This document shows, piece by piece, positions 24,014 to 33,733 of a stretch of 64,000 nt of DNA. This DNA comes from Anoxynatronum sp033549305 (GTDB lineage: Bacteria > Bacillota > Clostridia > Peptostreptococcales > Tindalliaceae): the NCBI GenBank assembly GCA_033549305.1, contig JAWSUV010000001.1:1-64000 (forward strand). Reading direction: 5' to 3'. Within the stretch, counting starts at the first letter, position 1. Each line of letters opens with the position of its first letter. Position numbers and translations under genes: made by a program. The notes below the pieces were generated by a model, which was not told the origin of the DNA, searched no databases, and saw only the letters and a list, made by a program, of their open reading frames with translations.

Positions 24014-25246
24014 TTAGTAGCCAATCCGTCCCACCAGTATGATTGTTTTTTTCTGCGGGTTGAGGTATTGACGCATGACAGCCTCAGCTTTTGATTGCTC
24101 CAGGGCGTTAATTTTTCTCAGAATGTCATCTGGCGTATCGATCTGGTACAGCAACAATTCCGATTTTCCCATGGACGCCATGCGTCCGCTGGTGCTTTCC
24201 ATCCCCAGCAAATAACTGCCCTTTAACTGACGACGCGCTTTTTCAAATTCATCCGTTGTAAATCCATTCGTCGTCAACTCATTCAATTCTTCGTCAATCA
24301 ACTCCTGCACCAATGTCAGTTGCCCAGGGTTCATGCTGCAATACAGGGTGAAAATGCCGCTTTGCGTATAGTTATGCATCGTTGAATAAATTGAATAAAC
24401 GAGGCCGCGATCTTCCCGAATTTTTTGAAACAGCCGCGAACTCATGCTCCCACCAACAATGTTGTTAATCACCAGCAGATCATACATTTCGTCTGATCCA
24501 AGCGCAGCACCCTGGTACCCGATATTCAGGTGAATCTGTTCGATGTCTTTCTGCCGGGAAATTTGCCCGAAGCGAATGGTCGGGGAGTCCTGTGAAACTG
24601 TATCCTCCGAAACGTCTTCCCGCCAGTCTCCAAAATGTTTTTGAATCAGTTCGGAGAGCCTGTATTCATCATAATTCCCCGCTACAGCCAGGACAGAGTT
24701 TTTAGGACGGTATTGCTGATGCAAATATTCCTGAAGCCGTTCCCGGTTCATTTTTTCAATGGTATGGTTATGCCCCAGAATGGAATATCCAAGGGATTGT
24801 CCTTTAAACATATTTTCAATCAGTAAATCATGGGCCAAATCTTCAGGTGAGTCTTCGTACATACTGATTTCTTCAGCAATGACACTTTTTTCTTTTTCGA
24901 TCTCCTCTTCGTCAAATATTGAGTTGAAGATCATATCAGACAGCAGTTCAACGGCCAGATCCAGATTTTCATCCAGCACTTTCATGTAATAACAGGTGTA
25001 TTCCCGGCTGGTGAAAGCATTAATGTGTCCCCCAACACCGTCAACCGTCTCTGCGATACTGCGGGCAGATCGATTTCGGGTACCTTTGAACAGCATATGT
25101 TCAATAAAATGAGAGATGCCGTTGTTCAGTTCACCCTCCGTCACCACGCCGGTACGAATCCATACGCCGACTGCGACAGATTTTACCGTAGGAATTTTTT
25201 CCGTCACAATGCGCAATCCATTGGGTAAGACATTTTTATTAGCCAT
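24014..25246 (-). CDS. M16-family zinc metallopeptidase (MlpA/YmxG type)
   Basis: A pitrilysin/processing-peptidase relative. The inverted zinc motif HFIEHMLFKGT (HxxEH) is at about residue 45, with the distal ligand Glu in EEIEKEKSVIAEEI. The 410-residue length equals B. subtilis YmxG. The usual neighbour pnp lies upstream and ftsK downstream. AUG 25246 follows AAGGAAGG; a longer frame begins inside the terminator of pnp. No substrate is known from sequence. A terminator just before it and no visible promoter suggest expression by read-through. Confidence 0.93.
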   Translation of the reverse strand: MANKNVLPNGLRIVTEKIPTVKSVAVGVWIRTGVVTEGELNNGISHFIEHMLFKGTRNRSARSIAETVDGVGGHINAFTSREYTCYYMKVLDENLDLAVELLSDMIFNSIFDEEEIEKEKSVIAEEISMYEDSPEDLAHDLLIENMFKGQSLGYSILGHNHTIEKMNRERLQEYLHQQYRPKNSVLAVAGNYDEYRLSELIQKHFGDWREDVSEDTVSQDSPTIRFGQISRQKDIEQIHLNIGYQGAALGSDEMYDLLVINNIVGGSMSSRLFQKIREDRGLVYSIYSTMHNYTQSGIFTLYCSMNPGQLTLVQELIDEELNELTTNGFTTDEFEKARRQLKGSYLLGMESTSGRMASMGKSELLLYQIDTPDDILRKINALEQSKAEAVMRQYLNPQKKTIILVGRIGY

Positions 25247-25270
25247 GAATGCCTTCCTTTCACTATAACG

Positions 25271-25301
25271 AAATAAAAACATAAACCGTGATTGGTTTAT
25301 G
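25271..25301 (-). terminator. Rho-independent terminator after pnp
   Basis: CATAAACC and GGTTTATG (8 bp, AATCAC loop), then TTTTTATTT on the minus strand. It lies 21 nt after pnp and only 24 nt before the next gene. Confidence 0.85.
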
Positions 25302-25322
25302 CTCTTATTCGTTTAAGCAATC

Positions 25323-27482
25323 CTATTTGCGGTAATTTCGGTTTCCTCGATCGCGATCACGGTTGCCACGGCCTTCCCGGGCGCTTTTTTCCTCATATCC
25401 TTGAGGAGGTGTTAACAGTGCTTTCGCTGACAGGCTCACCTTGCCCTGAGGATCGATCTCAATGACTTTAACCTTGATTTCGTCACCAACGCTGAGGACA
25501 TCTTCCACTTTGTTGACACGTTCATATGAGATGTTGGAAATATGCAGCAAACCGTCTTTGCCGGGCATAAACTCAGCAAAGGCACCAAAGGCTGTGAGCT
25601 TGACAACTTTTGCAGTATACGTTTCGCCCACTTCCGGATCTTTGATAATTTTTTCAATGATATCCCAGGCTTTCTGACCAGCTTCAAGAGCTTCTGCTGC
25701 AATATAAATGGTGCCGTCATTTTCAATATCAATTTTGACACCGGTTTCATCAATAATCTTGTTAATGGTTTTGCCGCCTGCGCCAATAACTTCTCGGATT
25801 TTATCAGGGTTGATATGCATCACCAGAATGCGCGGTGCATAAGGAGAAAGTTCAGGGCGTGGTTCACTGATGGTTTCTTTCATTTTATCAAGAATATGAA
25901 GTCTGCCGATGCGGGCGTTTTCGAGGGCTTTTTCCATGATCTCGCGGCCGATCCCTGCTATTTTCATATCCATTTGAATGGCTGTAATGCCTTCATCCGT
26001 TCCGGCCACTTTAAAGTCCATGTCTCCCAGGAAATCTTCCATACCCAGAATATCTGTCAGAACGGCGACATCTTCACCTTCTTTGATGAGTCCCATGGCG
26101 ACACCGGCAACCATTTTTTTAATCGGCACACCGGCATCCATCAAAGAAAGGGTGCTCCCGCATACGCTTGCCTGAGATGTGGAGCCATTGGATGACAACA
26201 CCTCGGATACCAGTCGAATAGCATATGGAAATTCTTCCTTTGATGGAATCATGGGCTCCAGCGCTCGTTCAGCCAGTGCGCCATGACCAATGTCACGCCG
26301 GCTGGGACCGCGCATAAAGCGGGCTTCACCAACACTGTACGGCGGGAAATTATAATGATGCACGTATCTTTTTTCTTCCTCTTCATTGATTCCATCCAGA
26401 ACCTGGACATCACCCAAGGCTCCCAGGGTAGTGATGGTTAATGCCTGTGTATCACCCCGGGTAAAGAGTCCCGATCCATGGGTCTTCGGCAGCAATCCGA
26501 CTTCGGAAGAGATGGGTCTGATTTCATCCAGGCCACGGTCATCGATCCGTTTTTTCTCGGTAAGAACACGGCTGCGCAACTCTTCTTTAACAATCTGCTT
26601 CAATAGGCCCTTGATCAGCAGCATTTTATCTTCATATTTCGAGGCGAAGAATTCTTTGGCTTCATCCTGCACATCATCCAGATTTTGAATACGCTCCAGT
26701 TTATCCGGGGTTTTGAGTGCTTCTGAAATCCTGGCCTGGGCGAACTCACGGATTTCTGTTTCAATTTCCGGTTCCAGTTCTTCAATGTCAACCGATTTTT
26801 TTTCTTTGCCGATGGCGGCGCCGATTTCCTCGATGAAAGTGACAATTTTTTTGATTTCATCATGACCAAACAGGATCGCTTCGAGAATCTGGGCCTCTGT
26901 CAACTCATTCGCGCCGGCTTCGATCATCATGACAGCATCTTTTGTTCCGGCTACCACCAGGTCCAGCTGGCTGATTTCCCGCTGTTCGCTGGTAGGATTC
27001 ACGACATAGGTTCCATCTACGTACCCCACATGGAGTCCGGCAATAGGACCCTGGAAAGGTATGTCTGAAATGGTTAAAGCCACCGATGTACCAATCATGG
27101 CGACAACATCCGGTAAACAGTCCTGATCCATTGACAATACCGTTGCAATCACCTGAACCTCATTATGATATCCGTCCGGGAACAACGGACGAATGGGCCT
27201 GTCAATTAATCGGCAGGTCAGCACTGCTTTTTCAGACGGACGTCCTTCACGTTTAATAAATCCACCCGGGATTTTGCCGGCAGCGTACATTTTCTCTTCG
27301 TAATCGACGCTCAGGGGCAGAAAATCAAGCCCTTCACGAGGGGATTTAGAACTGCAGGCCGTGACGAGCACGATCGTATCCCCGTACCTTACTGTACAGG
27401 CCCCACCTGCTAAAAATGCAACTTTTCCTGTTTCAATGGTCAGTGTTCTCCCGTTCAGCTGAGTTGAAAATTGTCGAACCAT
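25323..27482 (-). CDS. pnp: Polynucleotide phosphorylase
   Basis: 3'-to-5' phosphorolytic exoribonuclease. The 719 residues hold two RNase PH domains (about 1-230 and 310-545), a linking helical domain, a KH domain with VIGAGGKTINKI near 560, and an S1 domain near 620-690. The active-site region FMRGPSRRDIGHG is intact. A short Arg/Gly/Asn-rich tail follows S1. AUG follows GAAGGAGGATAATTC. The rpsO-pnp pairing is conserved; here rpsO ends in a palindrome before pnp. Confidence 0.97.
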   Translation of the reverse strand: MVRQFSTQLNGRTLTIETGKVAFLAGGACTVRYGDTIVLVTACSSKSPREGLDFLPLSVDYEEKMYAAGKIPGGFIKREGRPSEKAVLTCRLIDRPIRPLFPDGYHNEVQVIATVLSMDQDCLPDVVAMIGTSVALTISDIPFQGPIAGLHVGYVDGTYVVNPTSEQREISQLDLVVAGTKDAVMMIEAGANELTEAQILEAILFGHDEIKKIVTFIEEIGAAIGKEKKSVDIEELEPEIETEIREFAQARISEALKTPDKLERIQNLDDVQDEAKEFFASKYEDKMLLIKGLLKQIVKEELRSRVLTEKKRIDDRGLDEIRPISSEVGLLPKTHGSGLFTRGDTQALTITTLGALGDVQVLDGINEEEEKRYVHHYNFPPYSVGEARFMRGPSRRDIGHGALAERALEPMIPSKEEFPYAIRLVSEVLSSNGSTSQASVCGSTLSLMDAGVPIKKMVAGVAMGLIKEGEDVAVLTDILGMEDFLGDMDFKVAGTDEGITAIQMDMKIAGIGREIMEKALENARIGRLHILDKMKETISEPRPELSPYAPRILVMHINPDKIREVIGAGGKTINKIIDETGVKIDIENDGTIYIAAEALEAGQKAWDIIEKIIKDPEVGETYTAKVVKLTAFGAFAEFMPGKDGLLHISNISYERVNKVEDVLSVGDEIKVKVIEIDPQGKVSLSAKALLTPPQGYEEKSAREGRGNRDRDRGNRNYRK

Positions 27483-27547
27483 TTGTGAATTATCCTCCTT
27501 CCAAATAATACCTCATAGCTATGCCAATACTTCTGTTCTTATAAGAT

Positions 27548-27569
27548 AAGAGCGGGAAGTCCCGCTCTT
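27548..27569 (-). terminator. Palindrome between rpsO and pnp
   Basis: AAGAGCGGGA and TCCCGCTCTT form a near-perfect stem 3 nt after the rpsO stop. On the minus strand the following tract (ATCTTAT) is only partly U-rich. It may be a partial terminator or a processing site. Confidence 0.65.
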
Positions 27570-27572
27570 CTT

Positions 27573-27836
27573 TTACTTTCTCAAGCCCAGCTTTTCGATT
27601 AATTCCCGGTACTTTTGAATCTCTTTCTTCTTCAAATAATTTAACATGTTTCGTCTTTTACCAACAAGCTTCAACAATCCGCGACGGGAATGGAAATCTT
27701 TCTTATGAACTTTGAGATGTTCATTCAAATGATTAATGCGTTCCGTCATCAGCGCGATCTGTACTTCTGGTGATCCAGTATCAGAGTCATGCGTTCTAAA
27801 GGACTCAATAATGGACTTCTTTTTCATTTCTTCCAT
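27573..27836 (-). CDS. rpsO: 30S ribosomal protein S15
   Basis: Primary 16S rRNA-binding protein of the platform. The 87 residues show FRTHDSDTGSPEVQIA and the conserved LKVHKKDFHSRRGLLKLVGKRR stretch (given in part: HSRRGLL, VGKRR). AUG 27836 follows GGAGGTG at 8 nt. The gene has a structured leader consistent with S15 autoregulation. Confidence 0.97.
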   Translation of the reverse strand: MEEMKKKSIIESFRTHDSDTGSPEVQIALMTERINHLNEHLKVHKKDFHSRRGLLKLVGKRRNMLNYLKKKEIQKYRELIEKLGLRK

Positions 27837-27859
27837 GGATCATTCACCTCCTCATTCTA

Positions 27860-27910
27860 AACCCCTCATCCCAAGTAACCGTTGGTGAATCGCATTACTG
27901 AGGATGGGTT
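27860..27910 (-). promoter_or_regulatory. Candidate S15 autoregulatory leader hairpin
   Basis: On the minus strand AACCC, ATCC and AGTAA pair with TTACT, GGAT and GGGTT (14 bp), with a 3-nt bulge (GAG), a 2x2 internal loop and a 16-nt apical loop. It ends 24 nt before the rpsO AUG. S15 leaders that bind S15 are known in Firmicutes; homology to a named class was not tested. Confidence 0.6.
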
Positions 27911-27920
27911 CCTGACTAAT

Positions 27921-28874
27921 TTATACTATCATAATTTTATGTGTTTGTAAATAGTCTTTTATGTCTTGAACATCTTGCTGTATCTGGTTTTTCAATGCCT
28001 CAACCTCTTCAAAGGCAATCTGATCTCGAAGCTTTTTATAAAAATACAGTTCAATTTCACGCTCATATAACATGAGATCGCTGTCAATAATATAGGTTTC
28101 AATGGTTGTATGCTGTGATCCAAATGTGGGATTGTTGCCGACTGAAGTCGCTCCCATAAACAATTTGTCATCCACTCTGACGCATGTTGCATAAACTCCT
28201 TCTGCAGGAACCATTTGCTGTTCTTCCAGTATTAAGTTAGCTGTTGGATAGCCCAGCTTTTTGCCACGTCCGAAGCCACGTTCAATGCGGTTAAACATCA
28301 TGAAGGGGCGGCCCAGCAGCTGCGTCACTTTTTCCATGTTGCCCATTTCAATTTCCATGCGGATCTGTGAACTGCTGATTTTTTGGTGATCATGATATAC
28401 TGGTGGCACCACCATCAGTTCATAGTTAAAAACAGTTGCCAGCTCATGCAGCAGATGAATATTACCACTGGCTGCTTTGCCAAATCGAAAGTCCTCGCCG
28501 ACTACCACCAGCCTAGCAAATAAACGGTCGATCAGGATGGTTTTCACAAACTCTTCCGGACTCATCAGCATCAACTGCGGTGTGAAAGTATCCAGAAATA
28601 ATAATTCAATTCCCATTTTCCCCATAATTTTCTTTTTCAACGGAATAGGGGTGATTTTAGACGGAAAAATGATTTTTTGATGGTCATCCAGCACTGTACC
28701 AGGATGGTTTTGGAAGGTGTATACAGCTGACACCAGGTTCCTTGTATGGCTTTCATGCACCAGTTTTTTCATGAGTGCCTGATGACCAAGATGAATGCCG
28801 TCAAAATTTCCAAGCGCTACGGCTTTTGGTTCATGAGATGAAATCAATTCCTGATAGTTCTCCATTACCTTCAT
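27921..28874 (-). CDS. ribF: Bifunctional riboflavin kinase / FAD synthetase
   Basis: Makes FMN and FAD. The 317 residues begin with the nucleotidyltransferase motif GNFDGIHLGHQALM (about 22-35). KISSSQIRMEIEMG lies near 160. The C-terminal riboflavin kinase domain includes GYPTANL near 210. The length fits RibF. It follows truB by 18 nt, the standard order. The AUG at 28874 or the next one (9 nt later) could be used. Confidence 0.95.
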   Translation of the reverse strand: MKVMENYQELISSHEPKAVALGNFDGIHLGHQALMKKLVHESHTRNLVSAVYTFQNHPGTVLDDHQKIIFPSKITPIPLKKKIMGKMGIELLFLDTFTPQLMLMSPEEFVKTILIDRLFARLVVVGEDFRFGKAASGNIHLLHELATVFNYELMVVPPVYHDHQKISSSQIRMEIEMGNMEKVTQLLGRPFMMFNRIERGFGRGKKLGYPTANLILEEQQMVPAEGVYATCVRVDDKLFMGATSVGNNPTFGSQHTTIETYIIDSDLMLYEREIELYFYKKLRDQIAFEEVEALKNQIQQDVQDIKDYLQTHKIMIV

Positions 28875-28892
28875 GGTTCGTGACTCCTTTAA

Positions 28893-29834
28893 TCAGAAAG
28901 ATATCGCAGCTGACAATGGCAGGCGTTTTGTCATGGTTAGTTGACCGGACTCCTCGTTGATTGCACCCATCCCAATAAATTCGTCGCTTATTACATCATT
29001 GATCAGATAAACGCGTACGAGCAGATTTTCATCGTGCTTTTCAGCCAAAGCGGTGGTCAGATCTGACTGTATGCTGAGAGTATATTCGTTCACCGGCATG
29101 CCGTTGATAATTCTTTTCCAGCCGGACTCAGGAACATGAACCATTGGATGGTGAGTCAATGCCTGGTCAACAGGGATGACTGAGTCCTGCCAGTAAATGT
29201 CAGCTTCCAGTTCTTCCACAGCGACAGCCTCGTTAATCGGCAGGCGGCACGACTCCATCCGAAGAAGAAAGGCCATGGCTGCGCCACATCCAAGTTGCTG
29301 ACCTGCATCGTGGCAGAGTGTTCTGACGTAGGTTCCTTCAGAGCAGACGACATCAAACAGTACCAGATCATTCTCCATGGAAATCCATTGAATGCGATCA
29401 ACATTCCTTTTGCGGGGCGCCCGTAAAACTTCCTGTCCAATGCGGGCAAGTTCATACAGCTTTTTTCCATGCTGTTTAATGGCTGAATACATAGGCGGTA
29501 CCTGCCAGTAATCGCCAAGAAAATGGGTGAAAATCTGTTTAACTTCATCTTCCATTGGAATATCGGAAGATTTTGCAATGATCTGGCCTGTCAGATCCTG
29601 CGTGTCAGTCGTCACACCCAGTTTCATTTCAACCCGATATGTTTTCTTCCGGTGATCCATAAAAGGGATCATTTTGGTTGCTGCCCCCATGCAGACGGGT
29701 AAAACGCCGGCCGCCTGTGGATCCAGAGTGCCCGCGTGTCCAATTTTTTTGATGCCTGACAGTCGCCGAAGCCTGTTAACCACACCATGAGAAGTGATCC
29801 CTGGTGTTTTCAGGATATTCAACATCCCCATCAT
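28893..29834 (-). CDS. truB: tRNA pseudouridine-55 synthase
   Basis: Forms pseudouridine 55 in the T-loop of tRNAs. The catalytic aspartate is in HAGTLDPQAAGVLPV; GILNILKTPG-type start (here MLNILKTPGITSH) and EGTYVRTLCHDAG are typical. 313 residues with a C-terminal PUA-like part. I choose AUG 29834, 8 nt after GGAGGT, which overlaps the nrnA stop as ATGA. Confidence 0.95.
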   Translation of the reverse strand: MMGMLNILKTPGITSHGVVNRLRRLSGIKKIGHAGTLDPQAAGVLPVCMGAATKMIPFMDHRKKTYRVEMKLGVTTDTQDLTGQIIAKSSDIPMEDEVKQIFTHFLGDYWQVPPMYSAIKQHGKKLYELARIGQEVLRAPRKRNVDRIQWISMENDLVLFDVVCSEGTYVRTLCHDAGQQLGCGAAMAFLLRMESCRLPINEAVAVEELEADIYWQDSVIPVDQALTHHPMVHVPESGWKRIINGMPVNEYTLSIQSDLTTALAEKHDENLLVRVYLINDVISDEFIGMGAINEESGQLTMTKRLPLSAAISF

Positions 29835-30814
29835 ACACATGAACCTCCGGTAAAACACGCTTCGATTAACGGCAGCAGCTGCCTGCGGGCATGAGCCAGC
29901 GACCCATTAAAAACCGCCCCTGCAGCCCGTTCATGACCTCCACCGTTCAAACCGGCAGCAAGTTTATTGACATCCAGCCATGATTTTGAACGAAAGCTGA
30001 TTTTGACTTCGTCACCATTAATCTCCTTCAGAATCACCGCCAATTCAATCCCCGATATATCCCGTACATACGAAATAAATTCATCCAGATCTTCATAAGC
30101 GACTTCATACTGCGCGAGGAGAGCGTCGGATACCGTCAGAAGCACCGCCTGTTTGTCCATCAACAGTTCCATATGTTCAATTAAATATCCAAGAAACCGG
30201 ACATTCTGCAATGGCCGGTTTTGGAACAAATGGAATCGGATCAGGTCATGGTTGGCACCTGCATCCAGTAAATGCGCTGCCGCCTGATGTGTGGCTGCGG
30301 ACGTGTTTTCATACAAAAAACTTCCTGTATCCATTACGATTCCTGTTAAGAGGCAGGTGGCCTCTTCCGGTTGCAAAAGGATATTAAAGTCTTGAGCCAG
30401 TTGTGTGATCATTTCTGATGTCGAAGAAGCTGCGGGTATAATGTATTGAACATGGCCAAAAAAGGTGTTGCTGATGTGGTGATCAATATTAATAATCCGG
30501 TGAGCTCTTTTCAGCAGCAGCTGAAAGTCACCGGTGCGTTCAGCGTTTCCGCAATCAAGAACAATACAGATATCATAGATGATTTCTGCAGCATTGACTG
30601 TGGTCTTCAGTTCGGCAAAACCAGGCAGAAAGGCAAACTTTGAAGCCGGATCAGCCTCTGCGTAAGCATCTACCTGATATGCCCGCTGAGATAAAAGATG
30701 TTTCATACCGAGCAGGGACCCGTACGCATCGCCATCCGGATGCATATGGGTTAACAGCGCCACACGGTGACAAGGCTGCACATGAATCAATGGGTTATTC
30801 CGTTTCATCTTCAT
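29831..30814 (-). CDS. nrnA: DHH-family oligoribonuclease / pAp phosphatase NrnA
   Basis: Degrades 2-5 nt RNA and dephosphorylates pAp. About 327 residues: DHH domain with THMHPDGDAYGS, VLDCGN and NIDHHISNTFFG, and the DHHA1 domain ending GGGHERAAGA. The start is uncertain; AUG 30814 (20-nt overlap with rbfA) or 30808 fits the family N-terminus, but no clear ribosome site is present, so coupling to rbfA is likely. Its place between rbfA and truB is the standard Firmicutes order. Confidence 0.92.
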   Translation of the reverse strand: MKMKRNNPLIHVQPCHRVALLTHMHPDGDAYGSLLGMKHLLSQRAYQVDAYAEADPASKFAFLPGFAELKTTVNAAEIIYDICIVLDCGNAERTGDFQLLLKRAHRIINIDHHISNTFFGHVQYIIPAASSTSEMITQLAQDFNILLQPEEATCLLTGIVMDTGSFLYENTSAATHQAAAHLLDAGANHDLIRFHLFQNRPLQNVRFLGYLIEHMELLMDKQAVLLTVSDALLAQYEVAYEDLDEFISYVRDISGIELAVILKEINGDEVKISFRSKSWLDVNKLAAGLNGGGHERAAGAVFNGSLAHARRQLLPLIEACFTGGSCV

Positions 30815-31223
30815 CAAATCCAGTCTCATCTGCTGGTTGAGGTTCATCATCTGATGAATGATCGGCTTGAGATTTCTGCTGGTGGGAAACTTCCGCAATT
30901 TTCTGAGCCATGCTGACGCCGTATTCAATGGAATTGTCTTCTTTAAACAGAATGGCCGGCGTATGATGCAATTTCACCCTTTTTCCCACTTCCCGCCGTA
31001 CATAGCCGGCAGATTTCATTAATCCTTCAAGGGTATTCTTTTTTTCGTCCTCTGATCCAAGAACACTGATATAGACCGTAGCGTAACTGAAATCGCGGGT
31101 TACATCCACAGATACGACACTGGCCATCCCTGAAATACGAGGATCCTTAAGCTCATTTCTAATGATCTGACTGATCACTTTTTTATATTCTTCGTTAATG
31201 CGGTTAACTCGCGGATAAGACAT
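30795..31223 (-). CDS. rbfA: Ribosome-binding factor A
   Basis: Assists late 30S maturation. 142 residues with the KH-like RbfA fold: YPRVNRINEEYKKVISQII at the start, DPRISGMASVVSVDVT and FSYATVYISVLG. The C-terminal 25 residues are acidic and Asp/Glu-rich. AUG 31223 is preferred because the purine-rich site lies 9 nt upstream; an AUG 9 nt earlier abuts it. Confidence 0.94.
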   Translation of the reverse strand: MSYPRVNRINEEYKKVISQIIRNELKDPRISGMASVVSVDVTRDFSYATVYISVLGSEDEKKNTLEGLMKSAGYVRREVGKRVKLHHTPAILFKEDNSIEYGVSMAQKIAEVSHQQKSQADHSSDDEPQPADETGFDEDETE

Positions 31224-31279
31224 ACCGCTCATCCTTTCCTTTCAATAATTCGGTTGTTTCTTCCCGGGACAGGCTGCGT

Positions 31280-33397
31280 CTACAGGGATCCTGGCTTCTG
31301 TTCTTTCATCTGGAAAGCTTCAATCATGTCGCCTTCTTTAACATCATTGTAATTTTCCAGGCCAATACCACATTCATACCCCGTGGCCACTTCTTTCACA
31401 TCATCCTTAAAACGTCTTAGTGAATCAATCTTGCCTTCATGAATGACAATACCGTCGCGAACCAGTCGGACGCTTGCATTGCGTAGGATTTTACCTTCCA
31501 CGACGTAGCATCCGGCAACGATACCGCTGCCCGGCACCTTAAAGGTGAGGCGCACTTCTGCTTTTCCCAGATCCACTTCTTTGTATTCCGGATCCAGCAT
31601 ACCCGTCATTGCAGCTTCAATATCTTCAATGGCATTGTAGATAATCCGATAAGTTCTAATATCCACATCTTCTTTCTTGGCCAGGGCTGATGCATTTGAA
31701 GTTGGGCGAACGTTAAACCCGATGATAATGGCATTGGAAGCCGCTGCAAGCATAACGTCTGTCTCGGTGATCGCACCGACACCACCATGAATGGGTCGTA
31801 AAACAACTTTTTCTGTGGATAGCTTTTGCAGTGATTGTTTCACCGCTTCTACGGATCCATGAACATCTGCCTTCAGGATAATGTTCAGCTCTTTGATCTG
31901 GCCGTCCTGCATCTGTTGATACAACGCATCAAGCGATATTTTTTGACTTGATTTTAATTGTTCCGCTTTGATTCGATTTTTACGGTTTTCAACAATATCG
32001 CGTGCTGTCCGGTCATCAGCTACTGCCAGCAGCTGGTCGCCTGCATCCGGCACATCTGAAAGACCCGTAATCTCAATGGCTGTAGATGGTTTAGCCACTG
32101 AAACATTCCGGCCTTTATCATTGATCATCGCGCGAACACGTCCGCTTGTATTTCCAACAACCACTGAGTCACCCACCCGAAGGGTGCCGTTTTGAATCAG
32201 CACAGTCGCCACCGGACCTCTTCCCTTATCAAGCTTTGCCTCAATCACAACACCGATGGCATCCCGGTTTGGATTGGCTTTCAATTCTTCCATTTCTGCA
32301 ACCAACAGAATCATTTCCAGCAAGCCGTCAATATTTTGGCCCTTTAACGCGGAAACAGGCACGCAGATCACTTCACCGCCGTATTCTTCAATGATCACAC
32401 CCTGGTCAGCCAGTTCCTGTTTCACGCGGTCAGGGTTGACACCAGGTTTGTCGATTTTGTTAATGGCCACAATCAAGGGTACTTTCGCGGCTTTTGCATG
32501 GTTGATGGCTTCAATGGTCTGGGGCATGACACCGTCATCGGCAGCGACTACCAAAATCGCAATATCCGTTACTTTTGCTCCCCGTGCACGCATGGCTGTA
32601 AATGCTTCGTGACCCGGGGTATCCAAAAAGACAATTTTCTTCTTGTCGATTTCCACTTCCGATGCCCCAATATGCTGGGTAATGCCGCCGGCTTCGCGTT
32701 CTGTTACTTTTGTTTTACGTATGGCATCCAACAATGATGTCTTGCCATGGTCAACATGACCCATCACTGTGACTACCGGCGGTCGCGGCCGCAGATCTTT
32801 GATTTCGTCTTTGGCAATGAACACATCTGATTCTTCCAGGTGTTCTTCTACCTTTTTATGAATATCAATCTCATATTCTTCAGCAATTCTTTGCGCTGAA
32901 TCAAAATCAATTTCCTGATTAATCGCCGCCATAATTCCCATCTGGATTAGTTTCATAATGATTTCATTGGGGTTTTTTCTGATTTTCTCTGCAAAGTCTT
33001 TGACAATTATGCGTTCTCCAATTTCGATAATAGCCTGTCCTTCTTTCTGTTCCTTTTTAACTGCTTCAGGCTTCTGCAGCTTCTGTGGTCTTTGTGTGCC
33101 CTTCTTATCGCTCTTCTTTCCGCGTACTTCCTTTTCTTCTTTTTTCTCACTCTCTTTTTTAAAAGGTTTCTCTTTACTCTCTTTTTGTGGTGCGGCTGCT
33201 TTGTCTTTTGGACTTTCTTTTTCTTCCTTTGCTTTAGCCTCTTCTTTCATCAGTTCAATCACTAAGTTGGCTTCCTCTTCTTCCAGGGTGCTCATGTGAC
33301 TATTGGTTTTAATCCCCAACTCAGTCAGCTTCACAATCAATTCTTTATTCCCAAGATTTAACTCTTTCGCCAGTTGATATACGCGAATTTTTGACAT
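31280..33397 (-). CDS. infB: Translation initiation factor IF-2
   Basis: GTPase that brings fMet-tRNA to the 30S subunit. The 705 residues comprise an IF2_N domain (1-50, VYQLAKELNLGNKELI), a Lys/Glu-rich linker (60-125), a second IF2_N segment, the G domain with GHVDHGKTSLLDAI, DTPGHEAF and NKIDKPG, and domains II-IV. AUG 33397 follows GGAGGTG at 6 nt. It sits in the nusA-rnpM-ylxQ-infB-rbfA operon. Confidence 0.97.
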   Translation of the reverse strand: MSKIRVYQLAKELNLGNKELIVKLTELGIKTNSHMSTLEEEEANLVIELMKEEAKAKEEKESPKDKAAAPQKESKEKPFKKESEKKEEKEVRGKKSDKKGTQRPQKLQKPEAVKKEQKEGQAIIEIGERIIVKDFAEKIRKNPNEIIMKLIQMGIMAAINQEIDFDSAQRIAEEYEIDIHKKVEEHLEESDVFIAKDEIKDLRPRPPVVTVMGHVDHGKTSLLDAIRKTKVTEREAGGITQHIGASEVEIDKKKIVFLDTPGHEAFTAMRARGAKVTDIAILVVAADDGVMPQTIEAINHAKAAKVPLIVAINKIDKPGVNPDRVKQELADQGVIIEEYGGEVICVPVSALKGQNIDGLLEMILLVAEMEELKANPNRDAIGVVIEAKLDKGRGPVATVLIQNGTLRVGDSVVVGNTSGRVRAMINDKGRNVSVAKPSTAIEITGLSDVPDAGDQLLAVADDRTARDIVENRKNRIKAEQLKSSQKISLDALYQQMQDGQIKELNIILKADVHGSVEAVKQSLQKLSTEKVVLRPIHGGVGAITETDVMLAAASNAIIIGFNVRPTSNASALAKKEDVDIRTYRIIYNAIEDIEAAMTGMLDPEYKEVDLGKAEVRLTFKVPGSGIVAGCYVVEGKILRNASVRLVRDGIVIHEGKIDSLRRFKDDVKEVATGYECGIGLENYNDVKEGDMIEAFQMKEQKPGSL

Positions 33398-33427
33398 ACC
33401 CTTCACCTCCAGCAATTCACCCTATAC

Positions 33428-33733
33428 TCATTCATCTTTTTTTGTCTGAATCTGTGATGCAAATCCCTGATCCATTACTGCCAGAACTGATCGGTTGCTT
33501 TTCCCGATCGCCATGCCAATCTCCTTCATGGTCAGCAACTGAAGCAATGGAATTTCATGTTTTTCAGTCAACAGCATAAATTCTCTTGCCGTCGAAGCAG
33601 CAGCATCTTCTGCCAGGATGACCATTTTTGCCCGTTTTCTGACAATAGCAGCCCGGCTTCCCGTTTCACCCGAAGTAATTTTGCCAGCTTTAGCCGCAAA
33701 TCCCAGCATCGTGATGACACCATGATGACTCAT
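33428..33733 (-). CDS. ylxQ: L7Ae-family RNA-binding protein YlxQ
   Basis: A 101-residue L7Ae/L30e/S12e-like protein, expected to bind kink-turn-type RNA. LGFAAKAGKITSGE and the VILAEDAAAST region are typical. It overlaps rnpM by 4 nt (ATGA), indicating coupled translation. The exact role is not established. Confidence 0.92.
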   Translation of the reverse strand: MSHHGVITMLGFAAKAGKITSGETGSRAAIVRKRAKMVILAEDAAASTAREFMLLTEKHEIPLLQLLTMKEIGMAIGKSNRSVLAVMDQGFASQIQTKKDE

